NCBI GenBank assembly: GCA_012974475.1
Contig: JAAXQD010000136.1
Span: 1 to 12,188, forward strand
From: Desulfobacterales bacterium
GTDB lineage: Bacteria; Desulfobacterota; Desulfobacteria; Desulfobacterales; UBA11574
DNA length: 12,188 bases
Direction: 5' to 3'
Shown: in pieces, positions 1-6,303 of the stretch
Position numbering within the stretch: the first letter of the stretch is position 1
Layout of the letters: every line of letters begins with the position of its first letter
Notes under the pieces: model-generated
Told to the model about the DNA's origin: nothing
The model's input: only the letters and a program-made list of their open reading frames with translations
Databases searched by the model: none
Made by a program: the position numbers and the translations under genes

Positions 1-40
1 CATTATACATCTAAAAATAGATAGAATTCCACTAAACCCA

Positions 41-72
41 TTACTCCAACACTCCATTATTCCAATATTCCA
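41..72. repeat. Four tandem 8-bp repeats (NNAYTCCA)
   Basis: Four octamers lie head to tail in perfect phase: ttactcca (41-48), acactcca (49-56), ttattcca (57-64) and atattcca (65-72). Every unit ends in TCCA and has A at the third position and a pyrimidine at the fourth. A related attcca at 26-31 suggests the array once extended to the left. It lies outside any gene, downstream of the leftward SDR gene, and may continue beyond the window edge. The function is unknown. It could be a decayed intergenic repeat or a protein-binding array. Confidence 0.6.
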
Positions 73-94
73 GCTATCAACCGATTAAGATAGC
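73..94. other. Stem-loop abutting the octamer array
   Basis: Arms GCTATC (73-78) and GATAGC (89-94) pair perfectly around a 10-base loop. The structure begins one base after the last octamer. It lies about 65 bases downstream of the stop of the leftward SDR gene, but no T-run follows it on the minus strand. It is therefore not a standard intrinsic terminator, though it could protect or pause the 3' end of that transcript. Confidence 0.4.
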
Positions 95-158
95 ATCGCC
101 GTTGTTTTTAACCGGGCCCTGAGGACAAGGTTTTTCAGGACTAAATAACATATTACCT

Positions 159-1058
159 CTATTTAAAAATGTCCTCCAGCGCAGAGTCGATGTCAGGGTG
201 CTGAAACTTAAAACCATGACGCAACAGCTTATGGGGAATCACCTTTTGGCTGTTCGTCAGCAATGTCCCCATTTCACCCACAACAAGACGAATCATAAAC
301 GAAGGTACTTTCATAAAAGACGGCCGGTTCAGAACATTGCCGAGGGCTTTGCTAAAATCACGGTTTTTGATTGGATTCGGCGCGCAGAAGTTGACAGGGC
401 CTTTTATCTCGTTGGTTTCAAGAATAAAATTAATCGCTGAAATAAGATCGGCCATATGAATCCATGGAAACCACTGGAGGCCGCTTCCCAGAGGACCACC
501 TGCAAAATATTTAAACGCCGGGATCATCTTGGCCAGTGCCCCGCCGTTTTTATCCAGAACCACGCCAAAACGCATCGCAGCAACCCTGACACCTTTTTTT
601 TCGGCCAAAAAAGCCTCTTTTTCCCAGTCGATGCCGACTTTGGCCAAAAAATCACTTCCGGATGAAGCATCCTCCGTCAACACCTCATCGGCCCGGTTTC
701 CGTAATATCCTGCACCGGATGTACTGCAAAGTATAATCCCTTTGCTTTCAGGCACGGCTTCAACCAGGTTTCGAGTGGTTAAAATACGGCTATTATATAT
801 TTGATTTTTATACGTATCACTCCACAGTTTGAAAATATTTCTGCCGGCCAGATTGATGATTGCATCAACATCTTCAAGAGCATCCTGCCATGGCCCTTTT
901 AAAGTCGTATCCGCTGAGATGTAACGAAAATTTTCATTCGGGGGATTTTTATGGGCTGAAGATGTCCCCACCGCAATAACACGGTGCCCTCTGTCTATAA
1001 GATCATGTGTCAGACGGGTGCCGACAAAACCGGATCCGCCGGTAATAAATACCTTCAT
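159..1058 (-). CDS. TIGR01777-family NAD(P)-dependent epimerase/SDR protein
   Basis: This is a 299-residue extended short-chain dehydrogenase/reductase of the TIGR01777 (YfcH/SDR39U1) family, close to the usual family length. The N-terminus carries the Rossmann dinucleotide motif GGSGFVG (residues 7-13). The NLAG segment (69-72) and the STSGAGYYG segment (112-120) follow the family pattern, as do GGALAKM (172-178), GGPLGSG (187-193) and WIHMADL (199-205). The last 50 or so residues match the C-terminal DUF1731-like region (VPSFMIRLVVGEMG, 251-264). The start is ATG, with GGGGAG about ten bases upstream. The true substrate of this family is not established, so only a probable NAD(P)-linked sugar or small-molecule oxidoreductase role can be given. 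It lies 96 bp downstream of ccsB on the same strand with no terminator visible between them, so co-transcription is possible. Confidence 0.9.
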   Translation of the reverse strand: MKVFITGGSGFVGTRLTHDLIDRGHRVIAVGTSSAHKNPPNENFRYISADTTLKGPWQDALEDVDAIINLAGRNIFKLWSDTYKNQIYNSRILTTRNLVEAVPESKGIILCSTSGAGYYGNRADEVLTEDASSGSDFLAKVGIDWEKEAFLAEKKGVRVAAMRFGVVLDKNGGALAKMIPAFKYFAGGPLGSGLQWFPWIHMADLISAINFILETNEIKGPVNFCAPNPIKNRDFSKALGNVLNRPSFMKVPSFMIRLVVGEMGTLLTNSQKVIPHKLLRHGFKFQHPDIDSALEDIFK

Positions 1059-1154
1059 GGTTGCCCACTCCCCTATTCACTTTTTTATACCTTAATTGAG
1101 CGAAAGTTTAGGCCCTTATAATTTTTCTCCCCGTTTGTTTACGATCAATTAGGG

Positions 1155-1994
1155 TTATACGGATCCGTAACTATGCAGGCCGGGCAGAAGATTAACACCA
1201 AAATACGTGAATAAAACCGCCATAAATCCAATGATTGAAAGATAAGCGATTCGCTTGCCATACCATCCCCGCACCATCCTGGCATGAAGCAGGGTTGCAT
1301 AAACAAACCAGGTAATCAAAGACCAGGTCTCTTTGGGATCCCATGACCAGTAACTTCCCCAGGCCGAATTTGCCCAGACAGCGCCGGTGATGATACCGAT
1401 GGACAAAAAGAGAAAACCGAACATAACCATTTGATGATTCAACTCGTCCAGGACCTGGGATTTAGGAAAACGAGCGAGCAAACTGCTCTTTCCCTTGACT
1501 TCTCTTTGCTTGAAAAGATACATCAGGCTCATTCCAAAGGCAACCGCAAAGGCGGCATACCCTAAAAAACAGGTGAAAACGTGGGCAATCAGCCAGTTGC
1601 TTTTCAATGCCGGAACAAGGGGCTGAATGCTATCATTGATGTTGGGAGACATGGAAGCATAGGCCATGGTAAGAAACGCTATGGGTGTGGCAAAGGCGCC
1701 CATGATCCTGTTTTGGTACTGTTTTTCCACCACAAGATAGATAATGATAATGGTCCCGGAAAAGAAAACCAAAGATTCATACATGTTAGAAATCGGGGCA
1801 TGTCCGATACCCAAACGGTAGGATTCCACCCACCTCATGATAAAGCCGGCAACATTTCCGGCAACACCGAATAAAGCGGTCCATGTGCCCAGTCTTCCCA
1901 GCAAGGGTTTCTTGAAAACCAGATTGGCAATATAAAAAAACGCCGCCGCTCCATAAATAAACGTTGTGATCGATAGTAAATTTGAACTGCTCAT
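1155..1994 (-). CDS. ccsB: Cytochrome c biogenesis protein CcsB/CcsA (ResC), System II
   Basis: This is a 279-residue polytopic inner-membrane protein of the CcsA/CcsB/ResC family. With ResB it forms the System II haem exporter and cytochrome c synthase, which attaches haem to CXXCH apocytochromes outside the membrane. The diagnostic haem-binding WWD segment is present as WGSYWSWDPKETW (212-224). Candidate haem-ligand histidines are visible at H65 (in GHAPISNMYES), H138 (WLIAHVF), H237 (LLHARM) and H274 (PGLHSYG). About eight hydrophobic segments are seen, as expected. The start ATG is preceded by AGGGG at good spacing. It follows resB by 55 bp on the same strand, so the two are almost certainly one transcription unit. 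Names vary: it is ResC in Bacillus and CcsA in chloroplasts. Confidence 0.95.
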   Translation of the reverse strand: MSSSNLLSITTFIYGAAAFFYIANLVFKKPLLGRLGTWTALFGVAGNVAGFIMRWVESYRLGIGHAPISNMYESLVFFSGTIIIIYLVVEKQYQNRIMGAFATPIAFLTMAYASMSPNINDSIQPLVPALKSNWLIAHVFTCFLGYAAFAVAFGMSLMYLFKQREVKGKSSLLARFPKSQVLDELNHQMVMFGFLFLSIGIITGAVWANSAWGSYWSWDPKETWSLITWFVYATLLHARMVRGWYGKRIAYLSIIGFMAVLFTYFGVNLLPGLHSYGSV

Positions 1995-2049
1995 TGTTTA
2001 TCCCCTGATAATTGACGCTCTAAGATCCATATCGTTTTCTGGAGCACCA

Positions 2050-3471
2050 TCATAAATTGGCCAATTTGTCCGAAAGTTTTTTCACCCGCTGTTGCATTCC
2101 CATTTTGTTTTTGTTGGCCGTACCCGTAACGACGACCCTGGTTTTTGCTTTTCCTTTTATGATTTCGACACAAACCCTCTGATGAGACATGAAAAAAGTG
2201 ATATAACACCCGATAATCATCATGATAAATCCTGCATACACCAACCAAACTCCCGGATCTTTTGTCACCTGGAGACCGGTGTAATACTGCTGGTCGGATC
2301 TTTCATCAAAGTCAAACGCCTCTGTTTTTTGATCTGCCACAGAAATAACCAAAGCACCCTTTCTCATACGATCAAAATTCGGAAAATGCAAAGGCAATAG
2401 GACGTCCAAAGGGTTTCCGTCCGCTGGAGTCAGAATCCCCTTATAGGCTTCCCCAATGTTCTGGCCACGGAATTCAGCCCCTTTTATGTATTCCACGATA
2501 ACGAATTTACCAAAACCTTCAGGGAGATCCACCGGCTTACCCAGGATGGTTTTTATCCGGTATGACGCCCCTGATTTTCGGTTGGCAAAATTTAATGTGA
2601 TCTCTCCGGAAGGATCCATCGCCGGGGTCTTCTTTTTAAAAGTGGAATTCGAGGGCATCTTGCCGTAACTGGATTGAAAAATATTAACCCCTTTATAACG
2701 AAGCGGGTCGTTTACAATGATATCTTTCTGATATACCGGTTTGTCCTTTTCAATAATGGTTAAACGCGATCGGTATTCTTTGGGCGCACCGTTGTTGTAG
2801 AAACTGACATTAAAATCTTCGCATTGGATTTCAAACCCCAGATGGTGGATTTCCCCGGTGTTTCTGATCTGAATGCTGTCAACTTTTTCACCTTCCGGAA
2901 TATTGACAAATCCTTCAAAACCGAAATGCAAGCCCATCAGGCCGCCAAGTAACAACAAAATGACACTCAGATGTACCGTATAAACCCCCAGTCGGGTCCA
3001 GCGCCATTTTTCGGCAAAGATACATAACCCTCGGCCGGTCTGTTCAACCTTGGTATATCCAAAATATTTTGATACAATCGGTTTATATATTTTTTCCAAC
3101 GTGTTAGGGGGATGATTTTCGGCAAACGTTTCCTTTTGAGAAAGGTTTCTAAACCTTGAAAGATTGAACGAAGGATTTTTGACAAATACAATTTTCCACG
3201 TAGCAGATATACGGTCTATTGAGCATACAACGATATTGATGGTCAGCAAAAGCAACAGAAACTGAAACCACCATGAATGATACATGTCAAAAATGCCGAG
3301 CACATCGAAGAGTCTGTAAACAAATTCTCCGTATGCCCTTAAATATGCAGCAGGATCTTCATTCTGGGGAACAATCGTTCCTAATATCGACGTGCCGGCA
3401 ATCGACAGCAAAAGTACCACGGTAAGCTTCACGGACACAAAAAATTTCCAGAAACTATTCGAATATTTCAG
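2050..3471 (-). CDS. resB: Cytochrome c biogenesis protein ResB (Ccs1), probable CTG start
   Basis: ResB/Ccs1 is the partner of CcsB in System II cytochrome c maturation. It has an N-terminal hydrophobic helix ending in ILGTIVPQN, a second helix after YHSWWFQF, a third beginning TVHLSVILLLLGG whose His is a likely haem ligand, a large periplasmic domain, and a final helix (VWLVYAGFIMMIIGCYITFFMSH). The frame opens after a TGA at 3475-3477. The first conventional start is GTG at 3438, but it has no ribosome site and would cut into the conserved FFVSVKLT lead-in. A perfect GGAGGTGA (3475-3482, minus strand) instead sits six bases before an in-frame CTG at 3471. That start gives MKYSNSFWKFFVSVKLT, which resembles family N-termini, and a 473-residue protein. 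The 462-residue GTG version is the fallback annotation. Family assignment is firm; the CTG start is inference. Confidence 0.93.
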   Translation of the reverse strand: MKYSNSFWKFFVSVKLTVVLLLSIAGTSILGTIVPQNEDPAAYLRAYGEFVYRLFDVLGIFDMYHSWWFQFLLLLLTINIVVCSIDRISATWKIVFVKNPSFNLSRFRNLSQKETFAENHPPNTLEKIYKPIVSKYFGYTKVEQTGRGLCIFAEKWRWTRLGVYTVHLSVILLLLGGLMGLHFGFEGFVNIPEGEKVDSIQIRNTGEIHHLGFEIQCEDFNVSFYNNGAPKEYRSRLTIIEKDKPVYQKDIIVNDPLRYKGVNIFQSSYGKMPSNSTFKKKTPAMDPSGEITLNFANRKSGASYRIKTILGKPVDLPEGFGKFVIVEYIKGAEFRGQNIGEAYKGILTPADGNPLDVLLPLHFPNFDRMRKGALVISVADQKTEAFDFDERSDQQYYTGLQVTKDPGVWLVYAGFIMMIIGCYITFFMSHQRVCVEIIKGKAKTRVVVTGTANKNKMGMQQRVKKLSDKLANL

Positions 3472-3474
3472 AAG

Positions 3475-3482
3475 TCACCTCC
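3475..3482 (-). promoter_or_regulatory. Shine-Dalgarno of resB (decides the start)
   Basis: On the minus strand this reads GGAGGTGA, near-perfect complementarity to the 16S rRNA 3' end. The core GGAGG ends six bases before the CTG at 3471-3469 and about 39 bases before the GTG at 3438. No ATG, GTG or TTG is in frame between them. The spacing therefore points to CTG as the initiator. Confidence 0.7.
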
Positions 3483-3584
3483 ATATCTTCATGATATTAA
3501 AGGGCGTTATCATATCCGCCCCCCAATTTCATAACTTTTTAGCCATATTTTAATCATTAGCATTTCAGGGCCAAAAAAATAAAG

Positions 3585-3625
3585 AAAAAAAATGTGTTAG
3601 CCCTTGAAAATCGTACAAAGGGGCT
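3585..3625 (-). terminator. Weak second terminator-like hairpin
   Basis: On the minus strand AGCCC-C-TT pairs with AAGGGCT (within 3599-3625) around a 12-base loop with one bulge. Seven bases after the stem comes a run of eight T (3592-3585). The gap between stem and T-run makes it a poor intrinsic terminator. It could back up the strong one at 3671-3708, or act as a leader structure upstream of resB. Confidence 0.3.
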
Positions 3626-3637
3626 TAGATTAGAACT

Positions 3638-3651
3638 TAACAAATTTGTTA
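3638..3651. promoter_or_regulatory. Perfect 14-bp palindrome upstream of resB
   Basis: The sequence TAACAAATTTGTTA is a perfect 7+7 palindrome. It lies in the AT-rich spacer between the tRNA terminator and resB, about 170 bp before the resB start. The size and symmetry suit a dimeric regulator's operator, but no regulator can be named. I could not define a convincing sigma-70 promoter around it. Confidence 0.35.
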
Positions 3652-3670
3652 TATAAAGATTGGTTAAGAC

Positions 3671-3708
3671 AAAAAAAAGCCCTTCCTTACAAATATAAGA
3701 AGAAGGGC
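3671..3708 (-). terminator. Intrinsic terminator of tRNA-Leu
   Basis: Read on the minus strand, GCCCTTC (3708-3702) pairs with GAAGGGC (3685-3679). After a two-base TT bulge the stem continues CTTA/TAAG around a six-base loop, giving 11 pairs. A run of eight T (3678-3671) follows immediately. It begins 22 bases past the tRNA 3' end, so it should end the tRNA transcript and insulate resB from it. Confidence 0.88.
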
Positions 3709-3729
3709 CCAATAAATCCTTTTTTGTTA

Positions 3730-3816
3730 TGGTGCCGAAGGGGAGACTCGAACTCCCACAGGGAAACCCCTACTAGACCCTGAACCTAGCGCGTCTACCA
3801 ATTCCGCCACTTCGGC
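3730..3816 (-). tRNA. tRNA-Leu (anticodon CAG)
   Basis: This is an 87-nt class II tRNA with CCA encoded (3732-3730). The acceptor arms GCCGAAG and CTTCGGC pair 7/7, followed by discriminator A. The D-arm region carries GGTAGACGC. The anticodon stem CTAGG/TCTAG, with one G-T pair, presents the loop TTCAGGG, giving anticodon CAG for CUG codons. The long variable arm has AGGG/CCCT around GTTT. The T arm is GGGAG-TTCGAGT-CTCCC. Transcribed leftward, it has its own promoter upstream and an intrinsic terminator downstream, so it is a single-gene unit. Confidence 0.97.
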
Positions 3817-3838
3817 ATGAATAATATCGTTTAAGGGA

Positions 3839-3867
3839 TTGATTTAATATAAAGGATATTTTATATA
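3839..3867 (+). promoter_or_regulatory. Probable sigma-70 promoter of ribF
   Basis: The -35 candidate TTGATT (3839-3844) and the -10 candidate TATATA (3862-3867) are separated by exactly 17 bp. A start near 3874 would give a leader of about 45 nt before the ribF GTG at 3920. The -10 box is the same palindromic TATATA used by the opposing tRNA promoter. Confidence 0.5.
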
Positions 3868-3889
3868 AACCTTTCTTTAATTTTGTCAA
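3862..3889 (-). promoter_or_regulatory. Probable sigma-70 promoter of tRNA-Leu
   Basis: On the minus strand a consensus -35 TTGACA (3889-3884) lies 16 bp from TATATA (3867-3862). An alternative -10, TATAAA (3865-3860), is at 18 bp. Initiation near 3855 would leave a 5' leader of roughly 35-40 nt before the tRNA. A perfect -35 box suits a stable RNA gene. Confidence 0.65.
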
Positions 3890-3919
3890 GATCCATATTA
3901 CCTACTGGAAAAAATTATA

Positions 3920-4852
3920 GTGGAACTCGTTGAAAATATCGATAAGATTGAAAAACCGTATAAAAATGCCGTGATTACCATCGGCAATTTCGACGGTATC
4001 CATATTGGACATCAGGCGCTTTTTCATGAGGTGATAGAAAAGGCAGACACCATCGGCGGCACCTCCATTGTGATGACCTTCGATCCCCACCCGGTTCGTG
4101 TATTAAAACAAAATGGCCATTTGCCGCTCATAACTCTCAACGAACAGAAAATTGAACTTATTGAAAACTCAGGCATAGACGTTCTTATATGTATCCAATT
4201 TAACAAAGCATTTGCGGCAATTTCGGCGAAAGAATTTGTTGAAGATCTCCTGTTAAAATGTATCGGAATGAAGGCTATTGTTGTTGGAAAAGATTATACA
4301 TTTGGCAGAAATCGTGAGGGGAATTTAGAACTTTTACAAACCTTTGCCGACAATCTCGAATTTGAGGTCATCGTCGCCGACTGGGTTCAGACATCAAGGG
4401 GCTTGCCGAACAGAATCAGCAGCACTCGGACCCGTGAACTCGTCATGGCGGGCGAGGTGGCCGATGCTAAAAAACTTTTGGGCCGATATTACCAGATCAG
4501 AGGGGTCGTGACCACCGGCCGCAACAGGGGCGGAAAACTTCTTGGATTTCCCACAGCAAACATTACGCTGCATGATGAACTGTGCCCAAAAAACGGGGTC
4601 TATGCTGTTACGGTAGATTGCATGGAGAAAAAATACCAGGGTGTTGCCAATATCGGTTACAGCCCCACTTTTGACGATGGTCTCTTCTCCGTAGAAGTCC
4701 ACATTCTCGACTTTAATGAAAACATATACGGAAAGAAAATCCGTGTAAATTTTGTACAGCGCATCAGAGACGAAATAAAATTTTCGGATATTACCGAACT
4801 GTCCGATGCGATCAGAAAAGATATTGAAAAGGCACGCAAAATCCTGTCTTAA
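3920..4852 (+). CDS. ribF: Bifunctional riboflavin kinase / FAD synthetase RibF
   Basis: RibF converts riboflavin to FMN (C-terminal flavokinase) and FMN to FAD (N-terminal adenylyltransferase) in the cytosol. At 310 residues it has the normal length. The nucleotidyltransferase signature GNFDGIHIGHQ is at residues 22-32, TFDPHPVRVL at 53-62, VVGKDYTFGR at 121-130 and ISSTRTREL at 166-174. The flavokinase domain shows GFPTANI (209-215), GVYAV (226-230) and GVANIGYSPTF (241-251). In the SSTxxR segment the residue usually I or V is T (SSTRTR), a mild variation. The start is GTG, with only a weak GGA upstream, chosen because it gives the family-like lead-in before KNAVITIGNFDG. The stop TAA lies inside one copy of a 9-bp direct repeat bounding the MITE-like element that follows. 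It is transcribed away from tRNA-Leu. Confidence 0.96.
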   Translation: MELVENIDKIEKPYKNAVITIGNFDGIHIGHQALFHEVIEKADTIGGTSIVMTFDPHPVRVLKQNGHLPLITLNEQKIELIENSGIDVLICIQFNKAFAAISAKEFVEDLLLKCIGMKAIVVGKDYTFGRNREGNLELLQTFADNLEFEVIVADWVQTSRGLPNRISSTRTRELVMAGEVADAKKLLGRYYQIRGVVTTGRNRGGKLLGFPTANITLHDELCPKNGVYAVTVDCMEKKYQGVANIGYSPTFDDGLFSVEVHILDFNENIYGKKIRVNFVQRIRDEIKFSDITELSDAIRKDIEKARKILS

Positions 4853-5025
4853 TAAGACCTTTGAAAAATGTTCATTTTTGTTAAAGTTCAAGGAAGTCGA
4901 AAATTTTAACCACAGGAATACCTATGGTATTTCGAGGATAAAGCTAAAGCTTCACTTCGTGCACAATGTTGAGACTGACGCAGAAATTGGACAAAAAGGG
5001 GCGTTTTGCAGAGGTCTCTTAATAA
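4847..5025. mobile_element. MITE-like 161-bp inverted-repeat element with 9-bp target duplication
   Basis: The element proper is 4856-5016. Its ends read GACCT (4856-4860) and AGGTC (5012-5016). The outer 34 bases of each end align as an imperfect inverted repeat, 24/34 identical; counting G-U pairs, 29/34 positions would pair as RNA. The 9-mer TCTTAATAA occurs immediately outside both ends (4847-4855 and 5017-5025), the pattern of a target-site duplication. Near the centre AATACC-TAT-GGTATT (4917-4931) forms an apical stem, so the whole element could fold as one hairpin. No transposase or credible reading frame is inside, so it would be non-autonomous. It entered at the ribF stop codon and the duplication restored the stop. 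From memory such repeats occur in Desulfobacterales intergenic regions, but I cannot verify copies. Confidence 0.65.
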
Positions 5026-5100
5026 CCCTCGATCCTTTTACTCGAGATTCGCGAAGAAATAAATTTACATTTTTCAGGAACCGACCCGCCCCCATGGTAA

Positions 5101-5160
5101 GGCTCGAGGCGAGCCCATATCCTGCCGATTTAATCGGCGCCCAATGTTGCCGTGCAGGAT
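5101..5160. other. Stem-loop cluster upstream of the flippase gene
   Basis: Three inverted repeats are packed into 60 bp. GGCTCG-AGG-CGAGCC occupies 5101-5115. ATCCTGC (5119-5125) pairs with GCAGGAT (5154-5160). Inside the latter, CCGAT-TTA-ATCGG (5125/5126-5137) makes a further hairpin. The cluster is 70 bp before the flippase start, in the same 204-bp stretch (5026-5229) that has no gene. It could be an mRNA leader structure or the remains of a second repeat. No known riboswitch consensus was recognised; I looked specifically for the FMN (RFN) element because of ribF and did not see it. Confidence 0.4.
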
Positions 5161-5229
5161 GGATCGGGGCACCAAGATGTGGAATTATTTTTGAGCGCGC
5201 CCTTAACTCCGATCTTTAATGATATTCAT

Positions 5230-6303
5230 ATGAAAAGAAATGTCCGTATATCCCTGATTTTGGGAGGGGCGGTATCTGTTCTGGCGCTGTATCTGGCTTT
5301 TAGAAATGTCCCATTTGATGAGCTTTTAGTCTATCTGGCATCGATCAATTATTTTTGGATACTACCGGCAGTTCTGGTGATTTTAATCAGCTTTGCCTTA
5401 AGAGCTTACAGATGGAAGATAATACTCGAATCGACCGGCACAATAAGTTTCTGGGGGGCGTTCCATCCGCTGATGATCGGTTTTATGATCAACTGCATCC
5501 TGCCGGGAAGGGTTGGGGAAGTGGCGAGGCCTGCCGTTTTGCAAAAAAAGGAGAACATTCCATTTTCTACAGGGCTTGCGACGGTAGCTGCTGAACGTTT
5601 TTTTGATGTCAGCATACTGATTGTTCTTTTCGCAGCAATGCTCGCCACAGTTCAAATAGATCCCGATCTTGATATTGTATTCGGCGATTACCATCTCAAC
5701 AGAGCAACGCTGGTGGCAGCCGGTGAGGGGACGTTTAAACTCCTTTTAGTACTGATTGCCGGGATGGCCCTGGTTGGCTTCAGCAAAACCCGAAACATTA
5801 TAAACGGCTTAATCACAAGAATTCCGTCGATGCTTTTCTTTGCAGGACCGGATCTTAAAAACAATTTTCTAAAAAGAATTTGCGAACCCATGGTGAGATT
5901 TGTCGACAATTTTGCATCTGGTTTTACCCTGGTTAAATATCCCGCAAAGATATGCATCTGTATCGTTCTATCTTTTTTCATATGGGGTCTTGCGGCCTTT
6001 TCATATTACTTAATGGCACTCGGCTGCCCGGGTATAGAACTGTCGTTTTTTGAAATCACCGCTGTTATGATAATAATCTGTTTTTTTATCGCCTTCCCTT
6101 CTGTTCCAGGCTACTGGGGAATTTGGGAGGCAGGCGGTATCTTTGCCCTGTTGCTTTTCGGGGTTTCTTCAAAAGATGCCGCCGGCTATACCCTGGTAAA
6201 TCATGCAATTCAAATATTTCCTGTTATTATTGCCGGTTTTATTTCCGCAATGGTAACCAGCGTAAATGTATTACAGGTTTCCTATGAAAAACGAAGAAAA
6301 TAA
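5230..6303 (+). CDS. Flippase-like / LPG-synthase-TM domain integral membrane protein
   Basis: This is a 357-residue polytopic membrane protein of the UPF0104 / lysylphosphatidylglycerol synthase TM-region family (COG0392 type), without the C-terminal aminoacyl-transfer domain of MprF. Eight or nine hydrophobic segments are visible (about 6-24, 42-58, 76-92, 122-141, 169-185, 239-262, 272-291, 296-312, 324-346). Family motifs are ILPGRVGEVARP (90-101), AERFFD (121-126) and PSVPGYWGIWEAG (290-302). The family is linked to lipid or lipid-linked substrate flipping, but the substrate here is unknown. The frame is open from a GTG at 5152, but I chose ATG 5230 because the extra 26 residues are polar, unlike the family, and cover the stem-loop region. 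No strong ribosome site precedes 5230. Its 3' end overlaps the likely def start by 20 bp, suggesting translational coupling. Confidence 0.85.
   Translation: MKRNVRISLILGGAVSVLALYLAFRNVPFDELLVYLASINYFWILPAVLVILISFALRAYRWKIILESTGTISFWGAFHPLMIGFMINCILPGRVGEVARPAVLQKKENIPFSTGLATVAAERFFDVSILIVLFAAMLATVQIDPDLDIVFGDYHLNRATLVAAGEGTFKLLLVLIAGMALVGFSKTRNIINGLITRIPSMLFFAGPDLKNNFLKRICEPMVRFVDNFASGFTLVKYPAKICICIVLSFFIWGLAAFSYYLMALGCPGIELSFFEITAVMIIICFFIAFPSVPGYWGIWEAGGIFALLLFGVSSKDAAGYTLVNHAIQIFPVIIAGFISAMVTSVNVLQVSYEKRRK

Noticed and set aside
95..158. Intrinsic terminator for the leftward SDR gene
   Set aside because: GGGCCC and short T-runs occur, but no stem followed directly by a T-run on the minus strand could be built.
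4391..4891. Long minus-strand frame opposite ribF (165 codons)
   Set aside because: It is a shadow of the ribF coding frame; ribF motifs are unambiguous on the plus strand.
4806..5219. 137-codon plus-strand frame across the end of ribF and the MITE-like element
   Set aside because: It starts inside ribF in another frame and runs through the inverted-repeat element. There is no ribosome site and no protein-family character.
5152..5229. 26-residue N-terminal extension of the flippase from a GTG at 5152
   Set aside because: It is polar, does not match family N-termini, lacks a ribosome site and coincides with the stem-loop cluster. ATG 5230 begins right before the first membrane helix.
4853..5229. 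FMN riboswitch (RFN element), considered because ribF is adjacent
   Set aside because: The conserved RFN helices and GGCGGTAAT-like segments are not present, and the region is downstream of ribF, not upstream.
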